Source of the DNA: Fluviicola sp.
Lineage (GTDB): Bacteria; Bacteroidota; Bacteroidia; Flavobacteriales_D; Crocinitomicaceae
Assembly: GCA_017983675.1 (NCBI GenBank)
Contig: JAGOAZ010000002.1
Span: 230,708-292,413, forward strand
DNA length: 61,706 bases
Direction: 5' to 3'
Positions 44,605 through 53,099 of the stretch are shown here, one piece after another (positions within the stretch are counted from its first letter, which is position 1; every line of letters begins with the position of its first letter). The notes below the pieces were generated by a model. That model saw nothing but the letters and a program-made list of their open reading frames with translations. It was not told the origin of the DNA and searched no databases. The position numbers and the translations under genes were made by a program.

Positions 44605-46475
44605 TCGGTAACTATCGGTTCGAAAAGCGAATAGATGTATGGGTTTCCTTTTCGTTTTATGATCGTCAACTGATTAATTTTCAAAGGACCTTTGCTGCTA
44701 TTCCAAATGTAGCCGTTGAAGAAAGGCTTGTTTAGTTTGTTCCAGGCAATGTCCGCCAATTTCAGCGATAGAATCAGTGTAATTATCGAGTCTTTACTTT
44801 CAAATTGCTGTGGCATGCTTGCATTGTAGTAGTGCAAACTATCAGCTGCGACGAGTGTACTGACCAATCCTGCAACTTGGTTATTGTCAGCAAATTGGAT
44901 AGTAGCGTACATATCAATGAAATCATTTTTTGATACATTCATCGTTGCGAGTTCACGCTTCAATCCAGGTCCCCACTCTTCGCCTGCTTTCATCGAAACG
45001 TTTTTCACCGCATAGAGTACTTCGTCTTTCTCGTCGTGTTTGTTTTTTGTAAAGACAACTGAGCTTGCAGCAAAATAATTGTGTGTTGCTTTGGTGAAGG
45101 GGAAAAATTGTTGGATGATGGGGTAAAACGTGGGTGGAACGCTTGCTGTTGCTCCAAAGTAGAGTTGGTCGTGTTGTTTGCTGAGAGCCTCAACATACGT
45201 TGCCAAACGGCTTTCATCCCAACGTTCGATGGTTATGAAAACTGTTTGTTTTGGAATAGTTATTTCATTACTGTAAAAATTTGTTTTTGCTTCGTCAGTA
45301 AACAATAGCACAGCTGTTTTCGGATTGGTTTGCGTTGCTTTTGTTGCATCTACGACTAATTGTTTAAATGTTGGCACATAAAAAACGGTGTAAAACAGTC
45401 GGTCTTTTATTAAGGTGTACGAAAAACTTGTCGTGATAAGTAATACTAACAGCCAATTCACTTTTTTCGAGCAGTTTTTTATCCAGCCAAAAGCAAAGAA
45501 TAGTAGGAGCGGAAATACAACGATTAAAACAGAATACTGTAAAACCGCAGTTCCATAAATGGAATAAAAGTAGCCTGTAAAAAAGACCGCAAAGAAAAGT
45601 AATCCAGCGATAAGTGTAGGTTTGGCGGATAACTTGCTGTTGCTTTTGAGTTGCACTATTCCAAAACCTACGACAAGCAGTAAAGCGACTTTGGTCAACC
45701 ACGAAAAGTGAAGGATGTAATTGCTATACGATTGAAAAAAAGTATGATCGGGTTTCCCTAACCAGCCTTCGACGCCACCAATTTTTAATTGTCCCAAGAG
45801 AATGGAGAGGTGAGGAAGGTATAACAACAAGGCTACTGCGCAAAAAGTCAAATACCGAAGCAATAATGATTTTGGAATAAGAAAAAGTCCGCACGCCCCA
45901 ACTAAAGCTGCAGTTAACATGCCAAAATGGTGATTGTATGCACACAATGCAGCGGCAATTGCAGCACCAAAGTAGTATTTCCAAGCTTTTGCCTGAAAGA
46001 AAACGATTTCTCCCCAATAATAGAGCAGTAGTAAGCTAAAAAATAAGCCAGTCGTATATGGGCGCGCAATTAAACTGTACATGACCGTATATTCAGAAGT
46101 TGCAACCAGAGCAGCCACAACCAAACCTACAGTTTCATTGAACCAACGTTTGCCAATTTTGTAACAAAGAACGACAGCACCGAGTCCGCTTACTACAAAA
46201 GGTAATTTTACTATCCATTCTGCATCACCAACAACTTTAGTCCAATAGTACAAGAATACTTGAACAAAGGCTGGGTGACCATCAATTGCGACACCTTTTG
46301 CGATTAGTTCTTGAAAGTTGGGGAAATTGGTGCGCAACAAAGCGCTTAGTTCGTCGTGTGTAAATGGTGCTTGATTGAAATTCCAAAAACGCAACAAAAC
46401 AGCAAGCAGTAGAATGAACAAGAACGGTCCATTTTCTTTTATTGAATGTTGTATTTTCGAAAGAAATAATTTCAC
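44601..46475 (-). CDS. GT39/ArnT-type integral membrane glycosyltransferase
   Basis: A 624-residue GT-C fold enzyme. The N-terminal half has about ten membrane spans. The first periplasmic loop carries the acidic pair in APFTHDELSALL, the catalytic element of GT39/GT83 enzymes that use polyprenyl-phosphate sugars. The following GVAIDGHPAFVQVFLYYW block matches the conserved second element. The C-terminal 250 residues are soluble and periplasmic, ending NPYIYSLFEPIVTD. Donor and acceptor are unknown. It has a divergent promoter arrangement with the ferredoxin-NADP reductase gene. Confidence 0.86.
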   Translation of the reverse strand: MKLFLSKIQHSIKENGPFLFILLLAVLLRFWNFNQAPFTHDELSALLRTNFPNFQELIAKGVAIDGHPAFVQVFLYYWTKVVGDAEWIVKLPFVVSGLGAVVLCYKIGKRWFNETVGLVVAALVATSEYTVMYSLIARPYTTGLFFSLLLLYYWGEIVFFQAKAWKYYFGAAIAAALCAYNHHFGMLTAALVGACGLFLIPKSLLLRYLTFCAVALLLYLPHLSILLGQLKIGGVEGWLGKPDHTFFQSYSNYILHFSWLTKVALLLVVGFGIVQLKSNSKLSAKPTLIAGLLFFAVFFTGYFYSIYGTAVLQYSVLIVVFPLLLFFAFGWIKNCSKKVNWLLVLLITTSFSYTLIKDRLFYTVFYVPTFKQLVVDATKATQTNPKTAVLLFTDEAKTNFYSNEITIPKQTVFITIERWDESRLATYVEALSKQHDQLYFGATASVPPTFYPIIQQFFPFTKATHNYFAASSVVFTKNKHDEKDEVLYAVKNVSMKAGEEWGPGLKRELATMNVSKNDFIDMYATIQFADNNQVAGLVSTLVAADSLHYYNASMPQQFESKDSIITLILSLKLADIAWNKLNKPFFNGYIWNSSKGPLKINQLTIIKRKGNPYIYSLFEPIVTD

Positions 46476-46492
46476 AAGCAGGCTATTTCTCC

Positions 46493-46500
46493 CAAAAATA
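46493..46500 (-). promoter_or_regulatory. TAnnTTTG -7 element for the GT39 gene
   Basis: The minus strand reads TATTTTTG, 17 bp before the start codon. Confidence 0.55.
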
Positions 46501-46564
46501 AGGATAATGTGTTAACAAAAAATAAATGAACCTTTTTTCGGTTGGTCTGTTTAGTCAGAATAGC

Positions 46565-46572
46565 TATTTTTG
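46565..46572 (+). promoter_or_regulatory. TAnnTTTG -7 element for the ferredoxin-NADP reductase gene
   Basis: TATTTTTG, 19 bp upstream of the ATG at 46592. Its position supports that ATG over one 66 bp earlier. Confidence 0.6.
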
Positions 46573-46591
46573 CAACACTTTATCAGAAATA

Positions 46592-47602
46592 ATGATTGAA
46601 ACAGATATTATCATCATCGGAGCAGGACCAGTTGGTTTGTTCACAGTTTTTGAAGCTGGACTATTGAAATTGAAATGTCATTTAATTGACTCCTTACCGC
46701 AACCAGGTGGGCAATGTTCAGAGATTTATCCCAAGAAACCTATTTACGACATACCCGGTTTTCCATCGGTTTTGGCAGGGGAGTTAATCGATAATTTAAT
46801 GGAACAAGCAGCGCCATTCAAACCAGGATTTACCTTAGGTGAAGCAGCGCTTTCTATTGAAAAAACGGATGATAATCAATTCATTGTTACGACTGTTAAG
46901 GGAACGCAACACCGCGCTCCAATTGTTATGATTGCAGGTGGATTAGGTGTTTTTGAACCTAGAAAACCACCGATTACCAACTTAGCTGATTTTGAAGACA
47001 AAGGTGTTGAATACATCATCAAGGATCCTGAGTTTTACCGTGGCAAACGTTGTGTTATCGCTGGTGGTGGTGATTCAGCATTGGATTGGTCGATATTTTT
47101 AACTGAGAAGAAAATTGCATCAGAGGTTGTTTTGGTTCACCGAAGCGCTTCGTTCAGAGGGCATTTGGATTCTGTTCAAAAAGTAATCGATTTATCAGAA
47201 AAAGGACAAATCACCTTGATTACAGAGGCTGAGGTTGTTGGTATAGCTGGATCAGACAAATTGGAGAAAGTCATTATACAGCATAATACACAAGGTGAAA
47301 TCGTACGTGATACCGATCATTTCATTCCGTTATTTGGTTTGAAACCTTCGTTAGGACCGATTGCTGACTGGGGATTAGACATCGAGAAAAACGCGATCAA
47401 AGTAGATACGTTGGATTATTCAACGAATATTCCGGGGATTTATGCAATTGGCGATGTCAATACGTATGAAAACAAATTGAAATTAATTCTGTGCGGTTTC
47501 CACGAGGGAACTTTGGCGGTTCAATCTGCATTCGCACGCATCCATCCAGATAAAAAGAACATATTGAAGTACACCACGGTTAACGGGGTTCAAGGATTTT
47601 AA
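46592..47602 (+). CDS. Thioredoxin-reductase-like ferredoxin--NADP(+) reductase
   Basis: A 336-residue flavoprotein. The FAD-binding GxGxxG is IIIGAGPVGLFTVFEAG at the N-terminus, followed by PQPGGQCSEIYPKKPIYDIPGFP. The NAD(P)-binding motif is VIAGGGDSALDW near 155, and GIYAIGDVNTYENKLKLI binds the flavin near the end. The CxxC pair of true thioredoxin reductases is absent, which places it in the TrxR-like ferredoxin reductase group (YumC type). It exchanges electrons between NADPH and ferredoxin or flavodoxin in the cytoplasm. It has its own promoter; palindrome 1 of the following cluster begins 15 bp after its stop and may stop its transcript. Confidence 0.92.
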   Translation: MIETDIIIIGAGPVGLFTVFEAGLLKLKCHLIDSLPQPGGQCSEIYPKKPIYDIPGFPSVLAGELIDNLMEQAAPFKPGFTLGEAALSIEKTDDNQFIVTTVKGTQHRAPIVMIAGGLGVFEPRKPPITNLADFEDKGVEYIIKDPEFYRGKRCVIAGGGDSALDWSIFLTEKKIASEVVLVHRSASFRGHLDSVQKVIDLSEKGQITLITEAEVVGIAGSDKLEKVIIQHNTQGEIVRDTDHFIPLFGLKPSLGPIADWGLDIEKNAIKVDTLDYSTNIPGIYAIGDVNTYENKLKLILCGFHEGTLAVQSAFARIHPDKKNILKYTTVNGVQGF

Positions 47603-47616
47603 GCGGCATAACTTTG

Positions 47617-47866
47617 CGACCCCGATGGGGTCGGTTTGGGGGATATAGCTGTTCGACTCCGATGGAGTCGGTTGGATGTGATGATTTATAAGATACTTTT
47701 TGGGTTATAAATATGCGACTCCGATGGAGTCGACAGGGTATGATGTTTTATGAGATACTTTAGGGGTTATAGCTATGCGACTCCGATGGAGTCGTAAATG
47801 ATCCCGTCGGGATCAAATAGCTCTAGCTACAACAACGTTGTAGCAGAAACGACCCCATCGGGGTCG
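47617..47866. repeat. Cluster of REP-like palindromes beside the HUH transposase gene
   Basis: Seven hairpin-forming palindromes in 250 bp: CGACCCC-GAT-GGGGTCG at 47617-47633; CGACTCC-GAT-GGAGTCG at 47654-47670, 47716-47732 and 47778-47794; GATCCC-GTC-GGGATC at 47800-47814; GCTACAAC-AAC-GTTGTAGC at 47826-47844; and CGACCCC-ATC-GGGGTCG at 47850-47866. The three identical ones are exactly 62 bp apart with related spacers. The first and last are the same element in opposite orientation. Such imperfect or perfect hairpins are the usual substrates of REP-associated transposases. This accounts for the whole 283-bp gap before the transposase gene. Confidence 0.85.
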
Positions 47867-47885
47867 CACGTTAATTTTGTTCGTT

Positions 47886-48359
47886 TTATTCATTTTTTGA
47901 AATCCATTCAAACAAATATTCATCCTTGTAAGCGATATCGAATTTTCTTAGAAATTCAATGTATTCATCACGAAAGGTGTTGTTTTGGTGGTGTTGTTTT
48001 TGGTTATCGATGTAGCGAATGACATTAGAAAATGCAGAATGGCTGTACGAAAATGCTCCAAAACCTTCTTGCCATTCAAATTTGCCAGCTACAAATTTAT
48101 TTTCTTTGATGAATTTATTGGAGGATTTTTTCACCTCACGAACCAAATCAGACAAACAGCATGTCGGTTTCATACCGATTAGTATGTGAATATGGTCGGG
48201 CATTCCATTGATAGCCAACAATTTTTGACCTTTTTGCTGGATAATTCCAGTGATGTATTTGTACAAATCGTCTTCCCAAGATTGTAAGATGAGATTTCTT
48301 CGTCCTCTGACTGCAAAAATGAGTTGAATGTATAATTGTGTAAATGTTCCAGCTCCCAT
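47886..48359 (-). CDS. IS200-like single-domain HUH transposase (REP-associated type)
   Basis: A 157-residue Y1 transposase. The HUH motif is in GMPDHIHILIGM near residue 56; the catalytic Tyr is most likely that in NVIRYIDNQKQHH near residue 118. QEGFGAFSYSHS is a conserved block of the Bacteroidota branch. No TnpB or other cargo gene is present, and no left/right ends flank the gene, which suggests a domesticated or REP-associated enzyme rather than an active IS200. The gene ends 19 bp from the palindrome cluster, which it presumably recognises. Both motifs are intact, so it is probably functional. Confidence 0.88.
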   Translation of the reverse strand: MGAGTFTQLYIQLIFAVRGRRNLILQSWEDDLYKYITGIIQQKGQKLLAINGMPDHIHILIGMKPTCCLSDLVREVKKSSNKFIKENKFVAGKFEWQEGFGAFSYSHSAFSNVIRYIDNQKQHHQNNTFRDEYIEFLRKFDIAYKDEYLFEWISKNE

Positions 48360-48452
48360 TCGTTTAAAGTTTGTTTCTTGAATTTACTGAAATTTTTTGA
48401 AAAAACGATATTCGTCCAAAATCTTGTATTTTTACCAGAAGAATGAGACAAG

Positions 48453-49817
48453 ATGAACAGAAAGACAGTTAATTCGGTAATTTTATTGGGAATTGTTGCG
48501 ATCACAAGCATCTTGTTTATACAGTTGTTCTGGATCAAGAAAACGATTCAAGCACAAGTATTGGCAATTACCATTCAAGCAAAGGAAGACAGTTTGAATA
48601 CCGTTCGTTTTTCAGAACGAGCACATATTGCATTACGCGATGTATTGGAACAATTAGCGCAACAAACGCCAATTCCAACCAATTCAGCTAATTTATACGG
48701 AGCGGTTAAACAGCTTTCGGTAAATTACTTCTTAGTTGATGTGGCTGATGAGGTTGTTCCAGATTATTTGGAAACTTTGTTGATGCGTGAATTTGATCAC
48801 CAAAGTCTAAATCAGGATTTTATTTATGGTATTTACGATTGCTATTCCGATTCAATCGAATTTAGTTCACGGATACATTATACAAAAGCAAACAAGTATA
48901 AAAACACGGCCACTAGTTATGCTTCCATTCGAAAAATCAAACAACCTTGGCTTAAAGATGGTCATTATTTCACTGTTAAATTTCCTGATGTAACAGGACA
49001 TTCAATCAATCAAATTAAGCAAATTGATTCACCGTGGATTTATCTAATTGCAATTAGTGCATTAGTATTATCCTTTTTTGCGTTTGCAATTTCAATCATT
49101 TTGCGTCAAAAGCGTTTATCGGAAATCAAGACAGATTTCATCAATAACATGACGCACGAATTAAAAACACCAATAGCAACCATTGGTTTATCGAGTGAAT
49201 TGTTGATGCGTAGTGACTTCACATCAGATGTAGACAAACTAAAGAAATATGCAGAAATCATTTACAAAGAAAACAAACGCTTGGAACAACAAGTCGAACG
49301 GGTGTTGAATGTTGCGAAATTGGACAAGGAAAAACTTATTTTAAAAAAAGATTGGGAATCGATTCATACTTTGTTAGCTGCTGCTAAAGAGAGCTTTGAA
49401 ATCAATCAAACAGATTCTGGCGCAACCATTTCTTTGCAATGCGAAGCCTCCGTTGACCGTTTGTATGTTGACGAAGTACACATAACAAACGTGATTTATA
49501 ATTTATTAGACAATGCAGTCAAATATTGCAACGAAACGCCTCATATTTCCATAACAACCCAATCAAATGCTTCTTATTTTATCTTAACAGTTACTGATAA
49601 CGGAATTGGTATTCAAAAAGAGGATGTAAAATTGATTTTTGACAAGTTTTACCGCGTGCCAACAGGTAATTTACACAATGTAAAAGGATTTGGTTTGGGC
49701 TTGTACTATGTGAAATTAATAGTTGAAGCACACGAGGGAATAATAAAAGTAAAAAGTAATTTAGGATCAGGAACTAGTTTTGAATTGCATTTGCCGTTGA
49801 TTAAAATCGACCAATAA
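48453..49817 (+). CDS. Membrane sensor histidine kinase
   Basis: A 454-residue kinase. One transmembrane helix lies near residues 8-28 (ILLGIVAITSILFIQLFW), then a 160-residue periplasmic sensor domain of no recognised family, then a second helix near 195-215 (LIAISALVLSFFAFAISII). HisKA has the phospho-acceptor His in NNMTHELKTPIATIG, and the HATPase has DNAVKYC, VTDNGIGI and GFGLGLYYV. In Bacteroidota this type is commonly next to an OmpR-type regulator; none is adjacent here, so it is an orphan in this window. No exact TAnnTTTG element is seen upstream. Confidence 0.93.
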   Translation: MNRKTVNSVILLGIVAITSILFIQLFWIKKTIQAQVLAITIQAKEDSLNTVRFSERAHIALRDVLEQLAQQTPIPTNSANLYGAVKQLSVNYFLVDVADEVVPDYLETLLMREFDHQSLNQDFIYGIYDCYSDSIEFSSRIHYTKANKYKNTATSYASIRKIKQPWLKDGHYFTVKFPDVTGHSINQIKQIDSPWIYLIAISALVLSFFAFAISIILRQKRLSEIKTDFINNMTHELKTPIATIGLSSELLMRSDFTSDVDKLKKYAEIIYKENKRLEQQVERVLNVAKLDKEKLILKKDWESIHTLLAAAKESFEINQTDSGATISLQCEASVDRLYVDEVHITNVIYNLLDNAVKYCNETPHISITTQSNASYFILTVTDNGIGIQKEDVKLIFDKFYRVPTGNLHNVKGFGLGLYYVKLIVEAHEGIIKVKSNLGSGTSFELHLPLIKIDQ

Positions 49818-49852
49818 TACATTTGTTACACTGCATTTGAAATGAGATAACT

Positions 49853-49860
49853 TATCTTTG
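49853..49860 (+). promoter_or_regulatory. TAnnTTTG -7 element for the LuxE-like gene
   Basis: TATCTTTG ends 4 bp before the ATG at 49865, again implying a leaderless or nearly leaderless mRNA. Confidence 0.6.
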
Positions 49861-49864
49861 TAGC

Positions 49865-50836
49865 ATGAATGATTTGATTGAACGGATTTTCACAATAAAA
49901 ACGGAAGAAGATTTTAACCGTTGTGCACTTGAAGTGTATGCATATCAACGAAAAAATGTTGCTGTTTATCAATCATATCTTTCATTCATCAATCGCCCCG
50001 AACCAAAACATTATTCAGAAATTCCTCATTTACCCATTTCTTTTTTCAAATCACACGACATTATTGCTTTAAATAAACAAGAGCAAATTCGATTTTTGAG
50101 TAGTGGCACAACTGGTATGGAACGGAGTAAACATTTAGTAGCCGATTGTTTACTTTATGAGCGTTCGTTTTTTCCAACCTATGAGCATTTTGTTGGGCCA
50201 TTAGCGGATCAAATTGTATTTGCATTGCTTCCAAATTATGTGGAACAGGGAAATTCCAGTTTGATTTACATGGTTGAAAAATTAATTTCAGCTACGAATC
50301 ACGAGTTGTCTGGGTTTTATTTGACCGATTTTACTGCCTTGCAACAAGCAATTTCACTTGGCAAAAAAGCTGGTAAAAAATGTGTGTTGTTTGGCGTTTC
50401 GTATGCTTTACTCGATTTTACGGCACTTCAGCCTGATTTAAGTGGAGTTACTATTATTGAAACGGGAGGAATGAAAGGAACGCGACAAGAAATGACGAAA
50501 GAAGAATTGCATACAACTTTATGTAAAGGTTTCAATGTCAATGTGATCTCATCAGAATACGGGATGTGTGAATTATTGTCACAAGCATACAGCGATGAAA
50601 ATGGCAGTTTCTCTTTACCACCGTGGATGCGCTTTTCCTTGCGTGAAGTCAATGATCCTTTTACGACAGTTGCGACAAATAAAACAGGTGGTGTAAATAT
50701 TATCGATTTAGCGAATATTTATTCGTGCGCATTTGTTGAAACGCAAGATTTAGGCAGAAGCACAAACGGGAAACTAAAATTAATGGGCCGTTTTGACCAA
50801 TCAGATTTGCGTGGTTGTAACTTATTGGTAAGTTGA
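49865..50836 (+). CDS. LuxE/PaaK-like acyl-protein synthetase family protein
   Basis: A 323-residue protein of the adenylating superfamily, nearest the LuxE-type acyl-protein synthetase domain. The nucleotide-binding SSGTTGMERSKH is near residue 78, FGVSYALLDF near 178, and ISSEYGMCELLSQAYS near 235 contains the adenylate-binding Glu. A short C-terminal lid ends LGRSTNGKLKLMGRFDQSDLRG. These enzymes activate a carboxylic acid with ATP; in Bacteroidota the substrate is unknown. Compared with full PaaK enzymes (about 430 residues) it lacks the large C-terminal domain. Likely transcribed ahead of the TSUP gene, 60 bp away. Confidence 0.83.
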   Translation: MNDLIERIFTIKTEEDFNRCALEVYAYQRKNVAVYQSYLSFINRPEPKHYSEIPHLPISFFKSHDIIALNKQEQIRFLSSGTTGMERSKHLVADCLLYERSFFPTYEHFVGPLADQIVFALLPNYVEQGNSSLIYMVEKLISATNHELSGFYLTDFTALQQAISLGKKAGKKCVLFGVSYALLDFTALQPDLSGVTIIETGGMKGTRQEMTKEELHTTLCKGFNVNVISSEYGMCELLSQAYSDENGSFSLPPWMRFSLREVNDPFTTVATNKTGGVNIIDLANIYSCAFVETQDLGRSTNGKLKLMGRFDQSDLRGCNLLVS

Positions 50837-50896
50837 AAAACGTGAACTATTTTTATTGATGCTACAAATGTGTAATTTGGTAGCGAAATTGGTTAG

Positions 50897-51301
50897 ATGA
50901 AAAATAAGATGACATTTCAAATAATAACAATACTTGTAATAATTGGCTTAGCAGCTGGAATTTTATCTGGCTTAATTGGTGTTGGTGGCGGAATAATCAT
51001 CGTTCCTGCATTAGTTTTTTTCTTGGGCTTGAGTCAAAAAGAGGCATCGGGAACGAGTTTATTTATATTAAGTATGCCAGTAGTGATACTTGGTGTGATG
51101 AATTATTGGAAAGCAGGACAAGTTAATTGGAAATACGGTTTAGTCATCGCAGGAACTTTTTTAATTGGCGGATATGTAGGTTCAAAATTTGCAGCGAAAA
51201 TTAGTCCAGCCGTTATTAAAGTTATTTTTGGTGTAATCATGTTGTATGTTGCTTTTGTGATGATACGTTCTGGAATATTAACTTGGAAAGATGAAGAATA
51301 A
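50897..51301 (+). CDS. TauE/SafE (TSUP) family membrane protein, half-size
   Basis: A 134-residue membrane protein equal to one repeat of the TSUP fold. It has four hydrophobic spans and the signature AGILSGLIGVGGGIIIVPAL near residues 20-40, with GTSLFILSMPVVILG following. Full TSUP transporters have two such repeats (about 250 residues); this one probably works as a dimer. Members export sulfite, sulfoacetate or related anions, or take up others; the substrate here is unknown. Its end overlaps the M20 peptidase gene by 11 bp, so both are translated together. Confidence 0.85.
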   Translation: MKNKMTFQIITILVIIGLAAGILSGLIGVGGGIIIVPALVFFLGLSQKEASGTSLFILSMPVVILGVMNYWKAGQVNWKYGLVIAGTFLIGGYVGSKFAAKISPAVIKVIFGVIMLYVAFVMIRSGILTWKDEE

Positions 51302-52481
51302 TTTACAAACCCTTATCAAAGAGCATGCAACTGCTTTATTGGATAAGGTAATTGCTTATCGCGAAACGATGCACCAGCATCCGGAGTTGTCTTTTCATGA
51401 ATACAATACGATGGCTTTTGTTGCGCAACAATTGACAAAACTTGGAATTGAACACCAAACCGGTGTAGCTGGAACGGGAGTTGTTGCATTAATTTGCAAT
51501 GACAGTCATTCTTCGGAACAAGCCTGTATTGCATTGCGTTCAGAGTTGGATGCTTTACCTATAACCGAACAAACAGGATTGCCATTTTCGTCGCAAAACG
51601 AAGGTATCATGCACGCATGTGGACACGATGTTCATACAGCTATTTTGTTAGGGACAGCAGAAATATTGAATACATTAAAAAATGAATTAGCTGCACCAGT
51701 GAAATTGATTTTCCAGCCAGGTGAAGAAAAAAATCCAGGTGGAGCATCCTTGATGATGAAAGCTGGTGTGTTGGAAAATCCGCCGGTGAAAGAAATGATT
51801 GCTTTGCATGTGTTTCCAGAAATGGAAGTGGGTAAATTAGGATTCAGAGAAGGCTTATATATGGCTTCTTGTGACGAAATTTATTTGACAATTCATGGAA
51901 AAGGCGGCCATGGTGCAATGCCTCATCAAACTATCGATCCGATTATGATTGGTGCGCAGTTGTTGACAGGTTTGCAACAAATTGTGAGTAGAAAATGCGA
52001 TCCGAAAATACCAACAGTTTTGTCATTCGGACATTTTGAAGCAATTGGCGCAACGAATATTATTCCTGAAACTGCTGTTTTGAAAGGTACGTTTCGAACA
52101 ATGAACGAAGCTTGGCGCGCTGAAGCACACGAATTAATCAGCTCGTTTGTGGAAAGAACGTGTGATCAATTTGGTGCAACAGCAAGTTTAATAATCGATA
52201 AAGGTTATCCGTATTTGGAAAACGATCCGAAAGTGACGCGTTCCATGAAACAAGCAGCTATTGATTTTTTTGGCGCTGAAAAAGTAGAAGATATGCCGAT
52301 ACGTTTGACATCGGAAGATTTCTCATTTTATGCGCAAGAAATTCCCGTTTGCTTCTTCCGTTTAGGAGTTAGAAATGAAGCGAAAGGAATAACTTTTGGT
52401 GTTCATCACCCAAAATTTGATAGCGATAATCAAGCCTTATTAGTGGGTATGCAAGCAATGTGTTTGGCTGCCTTTAGATAA
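51291..52481 (+). CDS. M20-family amidohydrolase/carboxypeptidase
   Basis: A 396-residue metal-dependent amidohydrolase of the M20D (hippurate hydrolase/IAA-amino acid hydrolase) type. Visible features: MHQHPELSFHEYNT near residue 26, ELDALPITEQTGLPF, the metal cluster MHACGHDVHTAILLGTAE near 105, PGEEKNPGGASLM near 145 and the lid-domain start HGKGGHGAMPHQTIDPI near 203. The closing GVHHPKFDSDN carries the last metal His. It cleaves N-acyl amino acids or similar amides. It lies between the TSUP gene and folA in a compact operon. Confidence 0.92.
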   Translation: MKNNLQTLIKEHATALLDKVIAYRETMHQHPELSFHEYNTMAFVAQQLTKLGIEHQTGVAGTGVVALICNDSHSSEQACIALRSELDALPITEQTGLPFSSQNEGIMHACGHDVHTAILLGTAEILNTLKNELAAPVKLIFQPGEEKNPGGASLMMKAGVLENPPVKEMIALHVFPEMEVGKLGFREGLYMASCDEIYLTIHGKGGHGAMPHQTIDPIMIGAQLLTGLQQIVSRKCDPKIPTVLSFGHFEAIGATNIIPETAVLKGTFRTMNEAWRAEAHELISSFVERTCDQFGATASLIIDKGYPYLENDPKVTRSMKQAAIDFFGAEKVEDMPIRLTSEDFSFYAQEIPVCFFRLGVRNEAKGITFGVHHPKFDSDNQALLVGMQAMCLAAFR

Positions 52482-52491
52482 TTATTACGAT

Positions 52492-52998
52492 ATGAAAGTA
52501 CAATTGATTGTTGCAATGGACAACGAACGTGGAATTGGGAAAAACAATGATTTGATGTGGCATTTGCCTGCTGACATGAAGTTTTTCAAAGAAACAACAG
52601 TAGGTCATATCGTTGTGATGGGTCGTAAGAATTTCGATTCCATTCCAGAGCGTTTTCGCCCACTTGTTGGACGTGAAAATGTTGTTTTAACACGCAACAC
52701 AGATTTTACTGCACCAGATTGTGTGGTTTTTCATTCACTCGAAGCTTGTTTAAAAGCCTATGAAAATGAATCAGACCGCATCATTTTCATTATTGGAGGT
52801 GGTCAAATATATCAGCAGGCACTTGCGTTAAATTGTATCGATGAATTATATATCACTCATGTTGATCATGTTTACGGTGCGGATACATTTTTCCCAGAAA
52901 TTGATGAAAATAATTGGGATTCTTCCGTTGTTTTTTCGCACGAAGCAGATGAAAAAAATGCTGTAGCTTTTCAAGTGAAGTATTACACTAAAAAATAA
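52492..52998 (+). CDS. folA: Dihydrofolate reductase
   Basis: A 168-residue DHFR: reduces dihydrofolate with NADPH in the folate cycle. The N-terminal QLIVAMDNERGIGKNNDLMW holds the Met20-type loop, followed by HLPADMKFFKETT (acidic Asp of the active site), VVMGRKNFDSIP (NADPH-binding) and FIIGGGQIYQQAL. The C-terminal strand THVDHVYGADTFFPEID is complete. It starts 10 bp after the M20 gene, in the same operon. Thymidylate synthase, often next to folA, is not here. Confidence 0.96.
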   Translation: MKVQLIVAMDNERGIGKNNDLMWHLPADMKFFKETTVGHIVVMGRKNFDSIPERFRPLVGRENVVLTRNTDFTAPDCVVFHSLEACLKAYENESDRIIFIIGGGQIYQQALALNCIDELYITHVDHVYGADTFFPEIDENNWDSSVVFSHEADEKNAVAFQVKYYTKK

Positions 52999-53085
52999 GA
53001 ACAGTTTATTCGACTTATTAAAAAATTGTTGAAAGATTTCATAAAATCCACTTATTTCATTCAGATTTCTTCGTTGATCATTCGC

Positions 53086-53093
53086 TATCTTTG
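53086..53093 (+). promoter_or_regulatory. TAnnTTTG -7 element for topB
   Basis: TATCTTTG, ending 6 bp before the ATG at 53100. Confidence 0.65.
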
Positions 53094-53099
53094 TAAAAG

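Noticed and set aside
47654..47794. Three identical palindromes at 62-bp spacing resembling a short CRISPR array
   Set aside because: The repeat is only 17 bp and perfectly palindromic, the spacers are similar to each other, and no cas genes are present; a REP cluster next to an HUH transposase explains it better.
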